From NCBI GenBank assembly GCA_947494145.1, contig CANLTZ010000020.1:1-63004 (forward strand): DNA of 63,004 nt. The letters are read 5' to 3'. Made by a program: the position numbers and the translations under genes. Under the pieces are notes generated by a model. That model had not been told where the DNA came from. It saw only the letters and a list, made by a program, of their open reading frames with translations, and made no database searches. Shown here one piece after another: positions 16,615 to 25,695 of this stretch; the first letter of the stretch is position 1, and each line of letters starts with the position of its first letter. This DNA is from an uncultured Jannaschia sp. (GTDB lineage Bacteria > Pseudomonadota > Alphaproteobacteria > Rhodobacterales > Rhodobacteraceae).

Positions 16615-17340
16615 ATGACTTACTGCGTCGGCCTGCAACTCAACAAAGGCCTGGTTTTCCTTTCCGACACGCGCACCAATGCCGGGGTCGACAATATCTC
16701 GACCTATCGGAAAATGCACACATGGGAGGTTCCGGGGGAGCGGGCGCTTGTCCTCATGACGGCCGGAAACCTTGCCACATCGCAAGCAGTTGTCAGCCTG
16801 CTGGATGAGCGGAACCTGGCGCCCAGCAAGCGGAACTCAACGCTGCTCAACGCACCGTCGATGTTTCAGGCGGCCCATGTCATCGGAGAGACGTTGCGCG
16901 ACGTCATCGCGGAACGGACACGCGGCAGCGAAGATCGCACGTTTAATGCCACGATGATCTTTGGCGGGCAGGTGCGCGGCGGGCCGCCGCGGCTATTCAT
17001 GATCTACCCCGAAGGCAACTTCATCGAGGCGGAGCCGGATACCCCGTTCTTCCAGATCGGCGAGACGAAATACGGGCGCCCCATCCTTGTACGTGCCTAC
17101 GACCCAGACATGGAGTTTGCCCGGGGCGTCAAGCTGATGATGGTCAGCTTCGATTCCACCATTCGGGCGAACCTGTCCGTCGGCACGCCGCTTGATCTGC
17201 AAGTTTACGAAGCCGACAGCCTGAACCTTGGCCATTCCCGCCGGATCGAAGAAACGGATACCGATTGGCGCGCCGTTTCCGATGGCTGGTCCGACGCGCT
17301 GCGCCAGGCTTTCGACAGTCTGCCGGACGTGACGCTCTGA
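16615..17340 (+). CDS. Anbu proteasome-like peptidase
   Basis: This protein of 241 residues is of the Anbu (ancestral beta-subunit) type, related to proteasome beta subunits and HslV. After Met removal the N-terminal residue is Thr (MTYCVG). With that Thr as residue 1, Asp17 (LSDTRTNAG) and Lys32 (STYRKMHTWE) fall in the positions of the Ntn-hydrolase active site. Reported Anbu assemblies are open helical or ring-like forms without a known unfoldase. I chose ATG 16615 because it places the Thr nucleophile at position 2; an upstream extension would bury it. A 105-nt gap after the transglutaminase, with TTGACT at about 16558, could hold a separate promoter. Confidence 0.9.
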   Translation: MTYCVGLQLNKGLVFLSDTRTNAGVDNISTYRKMHTWEVPGERALVLMTAGNLATSQAVVSLLDERNLAPSKRNSTLLNAPSMFQAAHVIGETLRDVIAERTRGSEDRTFNATMIFGGQVRGGPPRLFMIYPEGNFIEAEPDTPFFQIGETKYGRPILVRAYDPDMEFARGVKLMMVSFDSTIRANLSVGTPLDLQVYEADSLNLGHSRRIEETDTDWRAVSDGWSDALRQAFDSLPDVTL

Positions 17341-17383
17341 CGCGCCTGTTGAAGCCGGGCGCGCGGCACCTAGTCTTGCCCTC

Positions 17384-18037
17384 ATGGTGCTGAAAGTCCG
17401 CGATGTTGAGAAAAGCTATCAGACCGCGGACGGGCCCCAACCCGTCTTGCGGGATGTATCCTTTGATTTGGGTGTGGGTCAGACGCTGGCCCTGACCGGC
17501 GAAAGCGGGTCGGGCAAATCGACGCTGATGCACCTGATCGCCGGGCTCGACGCCCCCGATGCGGGCCAGATCGTGATCGATGGGCAGGACATCGCGGCCA
17601 TGGATGACGCGGCGCGGGCGAAGTTGCGGCGCGAGACGGTGGGGCTGATCTTCCAGCAATTTAACCTGATCCCTTCGCTCGATGTGGTGTCGAACCTGAC
17701 CTTCCATGCCCGCCTTGCCGGGCGGGATCCCGGCAACATCGCTGACTTGGCAGCACGGCTGGGCCTGACGGATCACTTGTCGCGCTACCCCGAGCAGCTA
17801 TCTGGCGGGCAGCAACAGCGCGTCGCCATTGGCCGAACGCTGGCAGCCCGACCGAAGTTGGTGCTTGCAGACGAGCCGACGGGCAATCTGGACGAAACGA
17901 CGAGCGACGACATGATGGCGCTGATGCGGGATTTGTCGCGAGATTCGGGCGCGGGGCTTCTGATGGTCACCCATTCAGAGCGGCTGGCCGCAACGCTTGA
18001 CGCCCGGCTCCATTTGCGTGCGGGGCAGGTGGCGTGA
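17384..18037 (+). CDS. ABC transporter ATP-binding protein (LolD/MacB type)
   Basis: This 217-residue ATPase has a complete motif set: Walker A GESGSGKST at about 39-47, Q-loop FQQFN, signature LSGGQQQR, Walker B VLADEPTGNLD and switch His in VTHSE. The size and FQQFNLIPSL segment are those of the LolD/FtsE/MacB class, which drives FtsX-type permeases that move substrates out of the membrane or periplasm rather than across it. The stop overlaps the permease start (GTGA at 18034). ATG 17384 follows a 43-nt gap after the Anbu gene. Confidence 0.9.
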   Translation: MVLKVRDVEKSYQTADGPQPVLRDVSFDLGVGQTLALTGESGSGKSTLMHLIAGLDAPDAGQIVIDGQDIAAMDDAARAKLRRETVGLIFQQFNLIPSLDVVSNLTFHARLAGRDPGNIADLAARLGLTDHLSRYPEQLSGGQQQRVAIGRTLAARPKLVLADEPTGNLDETTSDDMMALMRDLSRDSGAGLLMVTHSERLAATLDARLHLRAGQVA

Positions 18038-20409
18038 ACCGCGCGGCCCTGGGCGCATTGCTGTCCCATTGGCGGCGGCATCTGGTGCAATTGCTGACAT
18101 TGGTTGTTGGCCTGGCTTTGGCCACTGGCCTTTGGACCGGGGTGCAGGCGATCAATGCGCAGGCGCGGCTGAGCTATGATCAAGCCGCGTCGATGCTGGC
18201 GCAGGATACCTTGCCGCGGCTTGAAGGTGCGCTGACTTTGGATGATTTTGCGACCGCGCGCCGGGCTGGTTTTCTGGTGACGCCGGTTCTGGAAGGCCGC
18301 TTGCCCCGAAGCACGGCGCGGCTGCTGGGCATCGACCCCTTCACCTCGCCGCCTGCGCCGGGGACACCGGACCTGTCGGAGCCAGGCGACCTGACGGCTT
18401 TCCTGACCGGGGATTTGGTCTTCGTCGCCCCCGATCTGCGCGTGCCTGAGGGCTTGCCGGAGACTCGGATCTTGCCGGATCTGGCGCCGGGTTTGATGTT
18501 GGCCGATATCGCCGCGGCCCAGGCAATTCTGCGAACCGGGGCGATTTCGCATCTCTTGGTATTGCCACAGGCGGGCCGCTCACCCGAGGCCTTGGCCGAC
18601 ATCCTGCCCGGCACCACCGTCACCTACCCGGCACCGGACGGGGATATCGCGCGGCTAACTGATAGTTTTCACCTAAACCTGACAGCGTTCGGCCTGCTGG
18701 CCTTTGCTGTGGGGCTGTTCATCGTGAACGCGGCCATCGGTCTGGCCTTCGAACAGCGCCGCCCCTTGTTCCGCACGCTGCGCGCGCTTGGCCTGTCTGC
18801 GCGCCGGTTGACGGCTCTCCTGGCGGTGGAGTTGGTGGCGTTTACTTTCGTTGCGGGAACCTTGGGTATCCTGTTGGGCTACATCGTGGCCGCGGCCTTG
18901 CTGCCTGGCGTGGCGGCAACGGTGTCCGGACTCTACGGGTCCGGCATGGCCGGAGAGCTGAGCCTGTCGCCCGTCTGGTGGCTATCCGGCTACGCCATGG
19001 CGGCGGCTGGCCTGGCCCTGGCGGGCGGGCAGAGCCTTTGGCAACTGGCGCGCTTGCCCCCACTTGCGCCTGCCATGCCCCGCGCCTGGGCGCGCGCGCG
19101 GGCGGAAACGCTGCGCTGGCAAACGGGCTTGGGCTTGGCCCTGCTTGCCTTGGCTGCGCTTCTTGCAACCTTCGGGGAAGGGCTGATCGCGGGGTTCCTG
19201 TGTCTTGGCGGCTTGCTGCTCGGTGCGGCGTTGCTTTTGCCGCCGATCCTGTCGCTTATGCTGGATGCGGGGACGCGGACCGCGCGGGGGCCAGTGGCGG
19301 AATGGCTCTGGGCCGATGCGCGTCAGCAAGTGCCGGGCCTGAGCCTGGCGCTAATGGCGCTGTTGCTGGCGCTCGCGTCCAATATCGGGGTGGGCACCAT
19401 GGTGGGCAGCTTTCGGTCCACCTTCACAGGCTGGCTCGACCAGCGGCTCGCGGCAGAGCTTTATCTGACCGCCGCCGATGAGGTGGAAGCCGATGCAATG
19501 CTGGCCTATTTGGACGGGCGGGTGGATGCGATTTTGCCCATCGTATCCGCTGCAACCGATCTGGAAGGTGCGCCGGGGGAAATTTTTGGCCAGGCCGATC
19601 ATGGCACTTTTCGGGACAACTGGCCACTTCTTGATGCCGTGCCCGAGGTTTGGGATCGGTTGGCTGACGGTGAAGGTGCACTCATCAACGAACAATTGGC
19701 CCGTCGCACAGGGCTTTGGGCCGGCGCATCGGCAGATCTTGGCGCGGGCGGTGAGCGTACCGTGCTTGGCGTCTATTCCGACTACGGAAACCCGCGTGGT
19801 CAGGCGATCTTGGGGCTTGCCATGTTTGACGCGACCTTCCCGGATGCGTCGCGTCTGCGCTTTGCCTTAAGGGCCGCGCCGGATGACGTTGGGCCCCTGG
19901 CGGAAGACTTGGTGGACAGGTTTGGCCTGCCACCCGACAGGTTGGTGGACCAGGCGGGGATCAAGGCGTTCTCTCTCGCTGTGTTCGAGCAGACATTTGC
20001 TGTCACGGCCGCGTTGAATATCCTGACGTTGGGCGTTGCCGCCTTCGCGCTTTGGGCGTCGTTGACAACGCTGGGCACCATGCGCGTGCCACAGGTGGCT
20101 CCTGTCTGGGCGCTTGGCCTGACGCGTCGGCAATTGGCACTGACCGATCTGGTCCGAGCGATCATCCTGGCGGCCTTCACCGCGGCGCTGGCCATTCCTG
20201 TGGGGATCGCACTGGCTTGGGTGCTGCTGTCGGTGGTCAATGTGCAGGCCTTCGGTTGGCGCTTGCCCTTGCTTGCTGATCCAGGCGGGTGGCTACGCTT
20301 GTCGCTATGGGCCCTTCTGGCCGCCGGATTAGCGGCGGCATTGCCTGCGTGGCGCCTATGGCGTTTGCCACCGGCTCAATTGGTGAAAGTGTTTGCCCAT
20401 GAACGCTAG
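18034..20409 (+). CDS. FtsX-type ABC transporter permease
   Basis: This 791-residue inner-membrane protein has a membrane helix at about 17-38, a large periplasmic domain (40-210), a group of helices from about 212 onward, a second periplasmic part (about 450-640) and three C-terminal helices ending in LPAWRLWRLPPAQLVKVF. Its two-part build corresponds to the fused permease of AttEFGH-like systems. It starts at GTG, overlapping the ATPase stop, and ends overlapping the lipocalin gene. The substrate is unknown; the partner lipocalin suggests a lipid or other hydrophobic compound. Confidence 0.85.
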   Translation: MNRAALGALLSHWRRHLVQLLTLVVGLALATGLWTGVQAINAQARLSYDQAASMLAQDTLPRLEGALTLDDFATARRAGFLVTPVLEGRLPRSTARLLGIDPFTSPPAPGTPDLSEPGDLTAFLTGDLVFVAPDLRVPEGLPETRILPDLAPGLMLADIAAAQAILRTGAISHLLVLPQAGRSPEALADILPGTTVTYPAPDGDIARLTDSFHLNLTAFGLLAFAVGLFIVNAAIGLAFEQRRPLFRTLRALGLSARRLTALLAVELVAFTFVAGTLGILLGYIVAAALLPGVAATVSGLYGSGMAGELSLSPVWWLSGYAMAAAGLALAGGQSLWQLARLPPLAPAMPRAWARARAETLRWQTGLGLALLALAALLATFGEGLIAGFLCLGGLLLGAALLLPPILSLMLDAGTRTARGPVAEWLWADARQQVPGLSLALMALLLALASNIGVGTMVGSFRSTFTGWLDQRLAAELYLTAADEVEADAMLAYLDGRVDAILPIVSAATDLEGAPGEIFGQADHGTFRDNWPLLDAVPEVWDRLADGEGALINEQLARRTGLWAGASADLGAGGERTVLGVYSDYGNPRGQAILGLAMFDATFPDASRLRFALRAAPDDVGPLAEDLVDRFGLPPDRLVDQAGIKAFSLAVFEQTFAVTAALNILTLGVAAFALWASLTTLGTMRVPQVAPVWALGLTRRQLALTDLVRAIILAAFTAALAIPVGIALAWVLLSVVNVQAFGWRLPLLADPGGWLRLSLWALLAAGLAAALPAWRLWRLPPAQLVKVFAHER

Positions 20410-21415
20410 GGTTCTTGTCTGCTTGATTTGGCTGGCGTTGCCCGTTCATGCGCAAGGCTTTGCAGGTTTGGGGCAGGGCGGCGACGGCTACACTTTGCCT
20501 GAACCCAACCCGGACTTTTCCTTCCCGACCGATCACGGCGCCCACCCGGATTACCGCATTGAATGGTGGTATCTGACGGCCTTTTTGGAAGGCGAAGATG
20601 GCCAGGATTATGGTATCCAATGGACGCTGTTCCGCTCAGCTTTGACGCCCGAAGGCCCCCAGGTCTGGATGGGTCATTTCGGGCTGACAACGCCCGACGC
20701 GCACTTCTCGGGTGAGCGCTTTTCTCGCGGCGGCGTCGGTCAAGCCGGGGTCAGCCCCGCGCCCTTCGCGGCATGGATCGACGATTGGCAGCTTGCAGGC
20801 CCCGACTTTGACAATCTGACATTGCAAGCAAGCACCCCCGAGGCTGCCTATGACCTTACCTTGTCGGCCAATGGGCCGATCGTCTTCCACGGCGAGGATG
20901 GCTTCTCGGTTAAATCTGCATCAGGCCAAGCAAGCTACTATTACTCACAGCCGTTCTATGAGGTCGCGGGGACACTTGATCTGCCAAGCGGGCCTGTGGA
21001 GGTTGCGGGCCGTGGTTGGCTTGATCGGGAATGGTCATCGCAACCCCTGGAAGCGGATCAGGAGGGGTGGGATTGGTTTTCACTTCATCTCGAAGACGGC
21101 TCACGTCTGATGGCCTTCGCATTGCGGGGCGGCTCGCCATTTTACTACGCCAGTTGGATCACGCCTGACGGTACGTTGACGCCATATTACGGTGATGCAC
21201 TGGCCCTTGAACCGCTCGAAAAGGCTCTTGTCGCAGGTCGGGATGTTCCCGTTCGTTGGCGCCTTCGGTTGCCAGCGAAGGACGTCGATCTGGAGGTTGA
21301 GGCCGTCAATCCGCAAAGCTGGCAGTCCACGCTCTTCCCCTATTGGGAGGGGCCGGTTCGTGCAGAAGGGAGCCATAGTGCCACGGGCTATCTTGAGATG
21401 ACGGGCTATGAGTGA
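20399..21415 (+). CDS. CrtC/AttH-like lipocalin-domain exported protein
   Basis: This protein of 338 residues has a signal peptide (MNARVLVCLIWLALPVHAQ) and a tandem lipocalin-like body of the CrtC/AttH family. Diagnostic segments are FPTDHGAHPDYRIEWWY, GRGWLDREWSS and the closing GYLEMTGYE. Family members include carotenoid hydratases, but those paired with LolD/FtsX transporters (the Agrobacterium AttH type) are thought to be periplasmic lipid-binding partners. There are no carotenoid genes nearby, so I favour the transporter role. The ATG overlaps the permease stop by 11 nt. Confidence 0.83.
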   Translation: MNARVLVCLIWLALPVHAQGFAGLGQGGDGYTLPEPNPDFSFPTDHGAHPDYRIEWWYLTAFLEGEDGQDYGIQWTLFRSALTPEGPQVWMGHFGLTTPDAHFSGERFSRGGVGQAGVSPAPFAAWIDDWQLAGPDFDNLTLQASTPEAAYDLTLSANGPIVFHGEDGFSVKSASGQASYYYSQPFYEVAGTLDLPSGPVEVAGRGWLDREWSSQPLEADQEGWDWFSLHLEDGSRLMAFALRGGSPFYYASWITPDGTLTPYYGDALALEPLEKALVAGRDVPVRWRLRLPAKDVDLEVEAVNPQSWQSTLFPYWEGPVRAEGSHSATGYLEMTGYE

Positions 21416-21956
21416 CCCGTTCATGCGTCTTGACCAGTTGGCCTGCCATGTCTGGGAGCGACTGGCGCGCGGGGCTCGCGATGCGGATGATCCCTTCCGC
21501 TTTGTTGCCTTAGCAACCAATGGGGCCGACGGGCCGGAGGTGCGTATGGTGGGGCTTCGCGCAGCGGACCGTGGCCAAGCGCGTATTGAAGTGCATTCCG
21601 ATCTTCGGACAGCGAAAGTACGTTCGCTAGAGCGGGACGCGCATGCGTCGCTATTGGCTTGGGACAGTGTATCTCAGCTGCAAGTCCGACTGCGGTTGCA
21701 TGTGACACTTGTATCTGCGGATCCCGTGCGCTGGGAAAAGGTGCCAAAGGTGCCGCGGCTGAATTATGGAACGGACCCTGCGCCCGGTACGGTTGTGGCG
21801 CGACCGGAAACGGTGGGTCGCACGGCTGATGTCGCGCGTTTCGTTGCACTTTCAGGACGCGTCCTTGGAATGGACGTGGTGTCCCTGGCCCACGAGCCCC
21901 ATCGGCGCGCGATCTTCCAAGGCCCCGGCCCGGAGGGGAATTGGGTCGCGCCCTGA
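21408..21956 (+). CDS. Pyridoxamine-phosphate-oxidase-like FMN-binding protein
   Basis: This 182-residue protein resembles the split-barrel FMN-binding family. It has a conserved early FRFVALATNG...EVRMVGLRAAD strand pair, SDLRTAKVRSLERD, and a C-terminal RRAIFQ segment. The canonical PdxH C-terminal domain is reduced, so whether it makes pyridoxal phosphate is doubtful; it could be a general flavin-dependent oxidoreductase. The ATG at 21408 overlaps the lipocalin stop by 8 nt, so it is probably cotranscribed with the ABC-lipocalin genes. Confidence 0.75.
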   Translation: MSDPFMRLDQLACHVWERLARGARDADDPFRFVALATNGADGPEVRMVGLRAADRGQARIEVHSDLRTAKVRSLERDAHASLLAWDSVSQLQVRLRLHVTLVSADPVRWEKVPKVPRLNYGTDPAPGTVVARPETVGRTADVARFVALSGRVLGMDVVSLAHEPHRRAIFQGPGPEGNWVAP

Positions 21957-22011
21957 GCTGCTAACGGTTTCTTTACATCCGATGCTTATCCCTCTTCGGC
22001 GGAGGTTCAGC

Positions 22012-22815
22012 ATGAGCGGTGACAACGAAAGACCCATAATCATCAAGCGTAAGAAGGTGTCAGGCGGCGATGGACACCATGGCGGCGCCTGGAAGGTGGC
22101 CTATGCCGACTTCGTGACGGCCATGATGGCCTTTTTCATGCTCATGTGGTTGCTCAATGCCACCACCGAAAAGCAGCGACAGGGCCTTGCTGACTACTTC
22201 AGTCCTACGGTTTCAGTCAGCCTTGCGTCTGGTGGCGGTGACGGCTCCCTTTCCGGACAGTCGCTAAGCGCCGATTCGACGATGGTTCAGTTGGGAAGGG
22301 GCGGTATCACGCCAAGTGAGGTTCATGGAACCACGACGGAAGAAGCCACGCTCGAAGCCGTGGCGGCGGCTGTCATGGGAAAAGGTGGCGAGAGCCTTCT
22401 TGATGAAGAAGAACTGCGTCACGTTGCCGTCCGTTTGACAGATGAAGGTCTAGTAATCGAGTTCTTCGCCTTGCCAGATTCGCCGCTTTTCGATGAATCG
22501 CAACCACAGCCCTTGCTTGAAGAGTTGCTGTCTTCAGTCGCAGGGGAAATACGATCATTGCCCAACGCCCTTGCGATCGAAGTTCACACCGCGGCTGAGC
22601 CTGTGGTGACCGCCATTCCGACGGGATGGCCACGCTCAACATCTCGGGCGAATGCCGTTCGGCGCCTGCTTCCTGGCGCTGGTGTCGCCGATGCCCGTCT
22701 CGCGCGCGTGACAGGGCACGCTGATCGGCGGCCCTTCGCCAACGATCCCACATCGGTGCGGAACAATCGCGTTGAAATCATTGTGCTGCGGAATTCCACT
22801 CCGCCGCTTCAGTAA
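22012..22815 (+). CDS. motB: Flagellar motor stator protein MotB
   Basis: This 267-residue protein has a basic N terminus, one membrane helix (about 29-50) with the proton-carrying Asp33 in YADFVTAMMAFFMLMW, a linker, and an OmpA-like C-terminal domain (about 155-262; GWPRSTSRANAVRRLL and DPTSVRNNRVEIIVL). MotB anchors MotA/B stators to peptidoglycan. The start ATG at 22012 has an upstream GGAGG (22001-22005). In the OmpA-like domain the usual GHTD segment reads VHTAA, so a common peptidoglycan-contact Asp is not obvious. motA is not in the window. Confidence 0.9.
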   Translation: MSGDNERPIIIKRKKVSGGDGHHGGAWKVAYADFVTAMMAFFMLMWLLNATTEKQRQGLADYFSPTVSVSLASGGGDGSLSGQSLSADSTMVQLGRGGITPSEVHGTTTEEATLEAVAAAVMGKGGESLLDEEELRHVAVRLTDEGLVIEFFALPDSPLFDESQPQPLLEELLSSVAGEIRSLPNALAIEVHTAAEPVVTAIPTGWPRSTSRANAVRRLLPGAGVADARLARVTGHADRRPFANDPTSVRNNRVEIIVLRNSTPPLQ

Positions 22816-22851
22816 CATCCCATTAACCTCATCTGGAAAAATGTGACGGAA

Positions 22852-22866
22852 TTAGGGCGTCCTTAA
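22852..22866. promoter_or_regulatory. Candidate CtrA-binding site upstream of flgE
   Basis: TTAG-N7-TTAA lies 59 nt before the flgE start and matches seven of the eight fixed bases of the CtrA consensus TTAA-N7-TTAA. CtrA activates flagellar genes in Rhodobacterales. This is a motif match only. Confidence 0.35.
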
Positions 22867-22924
22867 CTCACTTGGGCCAGAACGCTCTCAAAGATGCATA
22901 TCACGAGACCAGAAAGGACTGCCT

Positions 22925-24226
22925 GTGACGATCTCTTCTTCTCTTAATGCCGGTGTAACCGGATTGAACGTCAATGCCAGCCGCCTCGCTACCATTTCCG
23001 ACAACATCGCGAACTCAGCGACATTTGGCTACAAACGTTCCGTTGCAGACTTCCATTCGCTTGTACTCGACCAAAGCCGCGGGGCCTATTCCGCCGGTGG
23101 TGTTCGGGTCACGACGGGGCGTGCTGTGGATCAACGCGGCACCTTGATCACGACGAATAACCCAACGGACCTTTCGGTCGGCGGTCGCGGGATGTTGCCC
23201 GTTTCCCCGATGAGTGCTGTCAACGCCGGGACCGGTGAATTGCCGCTGCAGATGACGACAACCGGCTCCTTCCGTGCCGATGCCAATGGTATTCTTCGGA
23301 CGCAGAGCGGTTTGGCCCTGCTAGGTTGGCCTGCCAACCAGGATGGCGAAATTCCCAACTTCCCACGTGACACGCTTGGGGGCCTTCAACCTGTCCGCGT
23401 TGACGGAAACCAGTTGGAAGGTGATGCGACGACACGTATCTCGCTCGGCGTGAACCTGCCCGCGACGGATACGGCGGCCGGTTCAGCCGGAACGGTGCGG
23501 GAGCTCCCGATTGAGTATTTCGGGAACCTGGGCCAAGCGCAAAACCTAAACATTACATTCACTCCTACCGTGCCCGCAGCCGGGCGCAGCAACGAATGGA
23601 CGATCAATATCACTGACGAGGCCCTAGGTGGCGCCGTTGTTGGGGAGTTCACCGTCACATTCGACGACAGCCGCGACAATGGCGGTACGATTTCTGGCAT
23701 CACGGAAGACGGTGCCGGGACCTATGACGCGACAACTGGTATGATCACGATCATGGCCCAAAGCGGCCCGATTGAATTGGACGTTGGGCGCCCGCTGGAA
23801 GCACGTGGCATGTCGCAGCTTTCCAACACCTTTGCACCACTTTCCATAACCAAGAATGGTTCCCCGGTTGGCGTTCTTGCCTCGATAGAAGTCGATGCAA
23901 ACGGTATGTTGAGTGCAATCTATGACAGTGGTTTCACCAGAGTCATCGCTCAGATCCCGGTCGTTGACGTCCCCAATCCAAACGGTCTTCAGCCACTAGC
24001 AAACCAATCCTATCAAGTATCGTCCGAAAGTGGTGCCTATTATCTCTGGAATGCCGGTGACGGTCCGGTGGGTGATGTGATTGGTTTCTCTCGAGAGGAA
24101 AGCGCAACGGATGTCGCCTCCGAGCTAACCCAATTGATCCAAACTCAGCGGGCCTACAATTCCAACGCGAAGGTCATTCAGACCGTCGATGAGATGTTGC
24201 AGGAAACCACCAACATCAAGCGCTGA
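22925..24226 (+). CDS. flgE: Flagellar hook protein FlgE
   Basis: This 433-residue protein has the N-terminal rod/hook-family helix (LNAGVTGLNVNASRLATISDN-type, with IANSATFGYKR) and the C-terminal coiled-coil end AYNSNAKVIQTVDEMLQETTNIKR that is shared by axial flagellar proteins. The central part holds the surface domains. FlgE builds the universal joint of the flagellum. It starts at GTG 22925 after an AGAAAGGA ribosome-binding site and heads the group flgE-flgK-flgL-flgI. Confidence 0.93.
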   Translation: MTISSSLNAGVTGLNVNASRLATISDNIANSATFGYKRSVADFHSLVLDQSRGAYSAGGVRVTTGRAVDQRGTLITTNNPTDLSVGGRGMLPVSPMSAVNAGTGELPLQMTTTGSFRADANGILRTQSGLALLGWPANQDGEIPNFPRDTLGGLQPVRVDGNQLEGDATTRISLGVNLPATDTAAGSAGTVRELPIEYFGNLGQAQNLNITFTPTVPAAGRSNEWTINITDEALGGAVVGEFTVTFDDSRDNGGTISGITEDGAGTYDATTGMITIMAQSGPIELDVGRPLEARGMSQLSNTFAPLSITKNGSPVGVLASIEVDANGMLSAIYDSGFTRVIAQIPVVDVPNPNGLQPLANQSYQVSSESGAYYLWNAGDGPVGDVIGFSREESATDVASELTQLIQTQRAYNSNAKVIQTVDEMLQETTNIKR

Positions 24227-24247
24227 TAAGCGACAAAGGAGCCCGAC

Positions 24248-25693
24248 ATGAGCCTCACGTCTTCGCTAAACTTCGCCTTGGTCGGGCTCGATGCTTCGTC
24301 GCGTCGCGCAGAGGTCGTGGCCCGCAATGTCGCAAACGCCGATCGCGCAGGATATGCGCGGCGCAGTATCGCCGTAAGCGGACCAGGCCTCGGCTTGCCA
24401 GGCTCCGGCCTTGCGGTATCCCGTGAAGTTGATCCCCGTCTCGTCCAGTTGCGGCGTGAGGCGCAGGCCCGCGAGGCGGGGACTTCCATCAGTCAGGACT
24501 TTTCCAGCCGTCTCGATACGGTGATCGGGGACCCTGACCAGGCTGGCAGTCTGCAAGACCGCCTCGCGCGTTTTGATGCGGCCCTTGTTTCCGCTGCAGC
24601 CGACCCTTCTGCGCAGGTCAGATTGACGGAGATATCTCAATCCGCGTCTGACCTGGTGGCACAGATCAATGAGGCGGACGAAGCTATCCAAGCCGGTCGT
24701 CAGAAGGCAGATGCCGACATTGGTGCGGCCGTCGCTCAACTCAACGATGATCTCGCGCGCGTTGCGCGGCTAAACACCGATATTCTCCGGCTGAACGCTG
24801 GCGGGCATGACGCGGCCGACCTACTCGACCAGCGCGGGCAAGTCATTGATCGGATCTCCGCTCAGATTCCAGTCAGAGAGCTGCCGCGCGACAATGGCGC
24901 CGTTGCGCTGGTCTCTGACGGCGGCGCGATACTCTTGGACGGTCGCCCCGTTCAGTTGGAATTTGCTGCGCGTGCGCCAATCACGCCCGACATGTCCATT
25001 CCAGTGCAGTTGTCACCGCTCAGCATGAACGGCCGCGTCGCGCCGACGGGCTCCGGCAATAGTGCTATTGGCGGCGGCGAGCTTGCGGCGTTGTTTGAAC
25101 TTCGCGACGAATTGGCCCCTGAAGCGACGGCGCGCCTTGATGCTTTTGCCGCCGAGCTCGTGAGTCGGTTCGAAGGTCCGAACGCTGATCCGTCATTGGC
25201 CGCTGGCGTTTCCGGGCTCTTCACGGATAACGGTGCGGCGTATGATCCGATGGCACCCGAAGGTCTTGCTGGACGCCTAAGTATAAACGAGTTCGTGACA
25301 CCAGATCGCACAGATCAGCACTGGCGCCTTCGTGATGGCCTGGCGGCAGCGGTCCCAGGCGACGGTTCTGATGCTTCGCAACTACTCCGTCTTGGATCGC
25401 GTCTCTACGAAGTGCAGGCCCCTGTGGCCGGTGGGCTGCCAAATGTTCCTGCCGGTTTGCTTGGCCAAGCTGCGACACTGAAGTCGCTCATATCGTCTGA
25501 CCGTGTGTCTGCCGACACCAACTTGGCCATGGCGTCAACCGAGAGCGAAGGATTGGCCCTTCAGGGCGATGGCGGGAAAGTCGATATCGACGCGGAAATG
25601 CGACGGCTTGTTCAGATTGAGCAAGCATATGCGGCCAACGCGCGGCTTATCCAAGCAGTTGATGAAATGATGAACCGTCTGACGGAGATCTAA
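24248..25693 (+). CDS. flgK: Hook-associated protein FlgK
   Basis: This 481-residue protein begins with the axial-protein helix NFALVGLDASSRRAEVVARN and ends with RRLVQIEQAYAANARLIQAV followed by MMNRLTEI. It also carries the FlgK-typical LNDDLARVARLNTDI and DLLDQRGQVIDRIS segments at about 165-200. FlgK forms the first hook-filament junction layer. It lies 21 nt after flgE with an AAAGGAG ribosome-binding site and ends 2 nt before flgL. Confidence 0.92.
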   Translation: MSLTSSLNFALVGLDASSRRAEVVARNVANADRAGYARRSIAVSGPGLGLPGSGLAVSREVDPRLVQLRREAQAREAGTSISQDFSSRLDTVIGDPDQAGSLQDRLARFDAALVSAAADPSAQVRLTEISQSASDLVAQINEADEAIQAGRQKADADIGAAVAQLNDDLARVARLNTDILRLNAGGHDAADLLDQRGQVIDRISAQIPVRELPRDNGAVALVSDGGAILLDGRPVQLEFAARAPITPDMSIPVQLSPLSMNGRVAPTGSGNSAIGGGELAALFELRDELAPEATARLDAFAAELVSRFEGPNADPSLAAGVSGLFTDNGAAYDPMAPEGLAGRLSINEFVTPDRTDQHWRLRDGLAAAVPGDGSDASQLLRLGSRLYEVQAPVAGGLPNVPAGLLGQAATLKSLISSDRVSADTNLAMASTESEGLALQGDGGKVDIDAEMRRLVQIEQAYAANARLIQAVDEMMNRLTEI

Positions 25694-25695
25694 AG

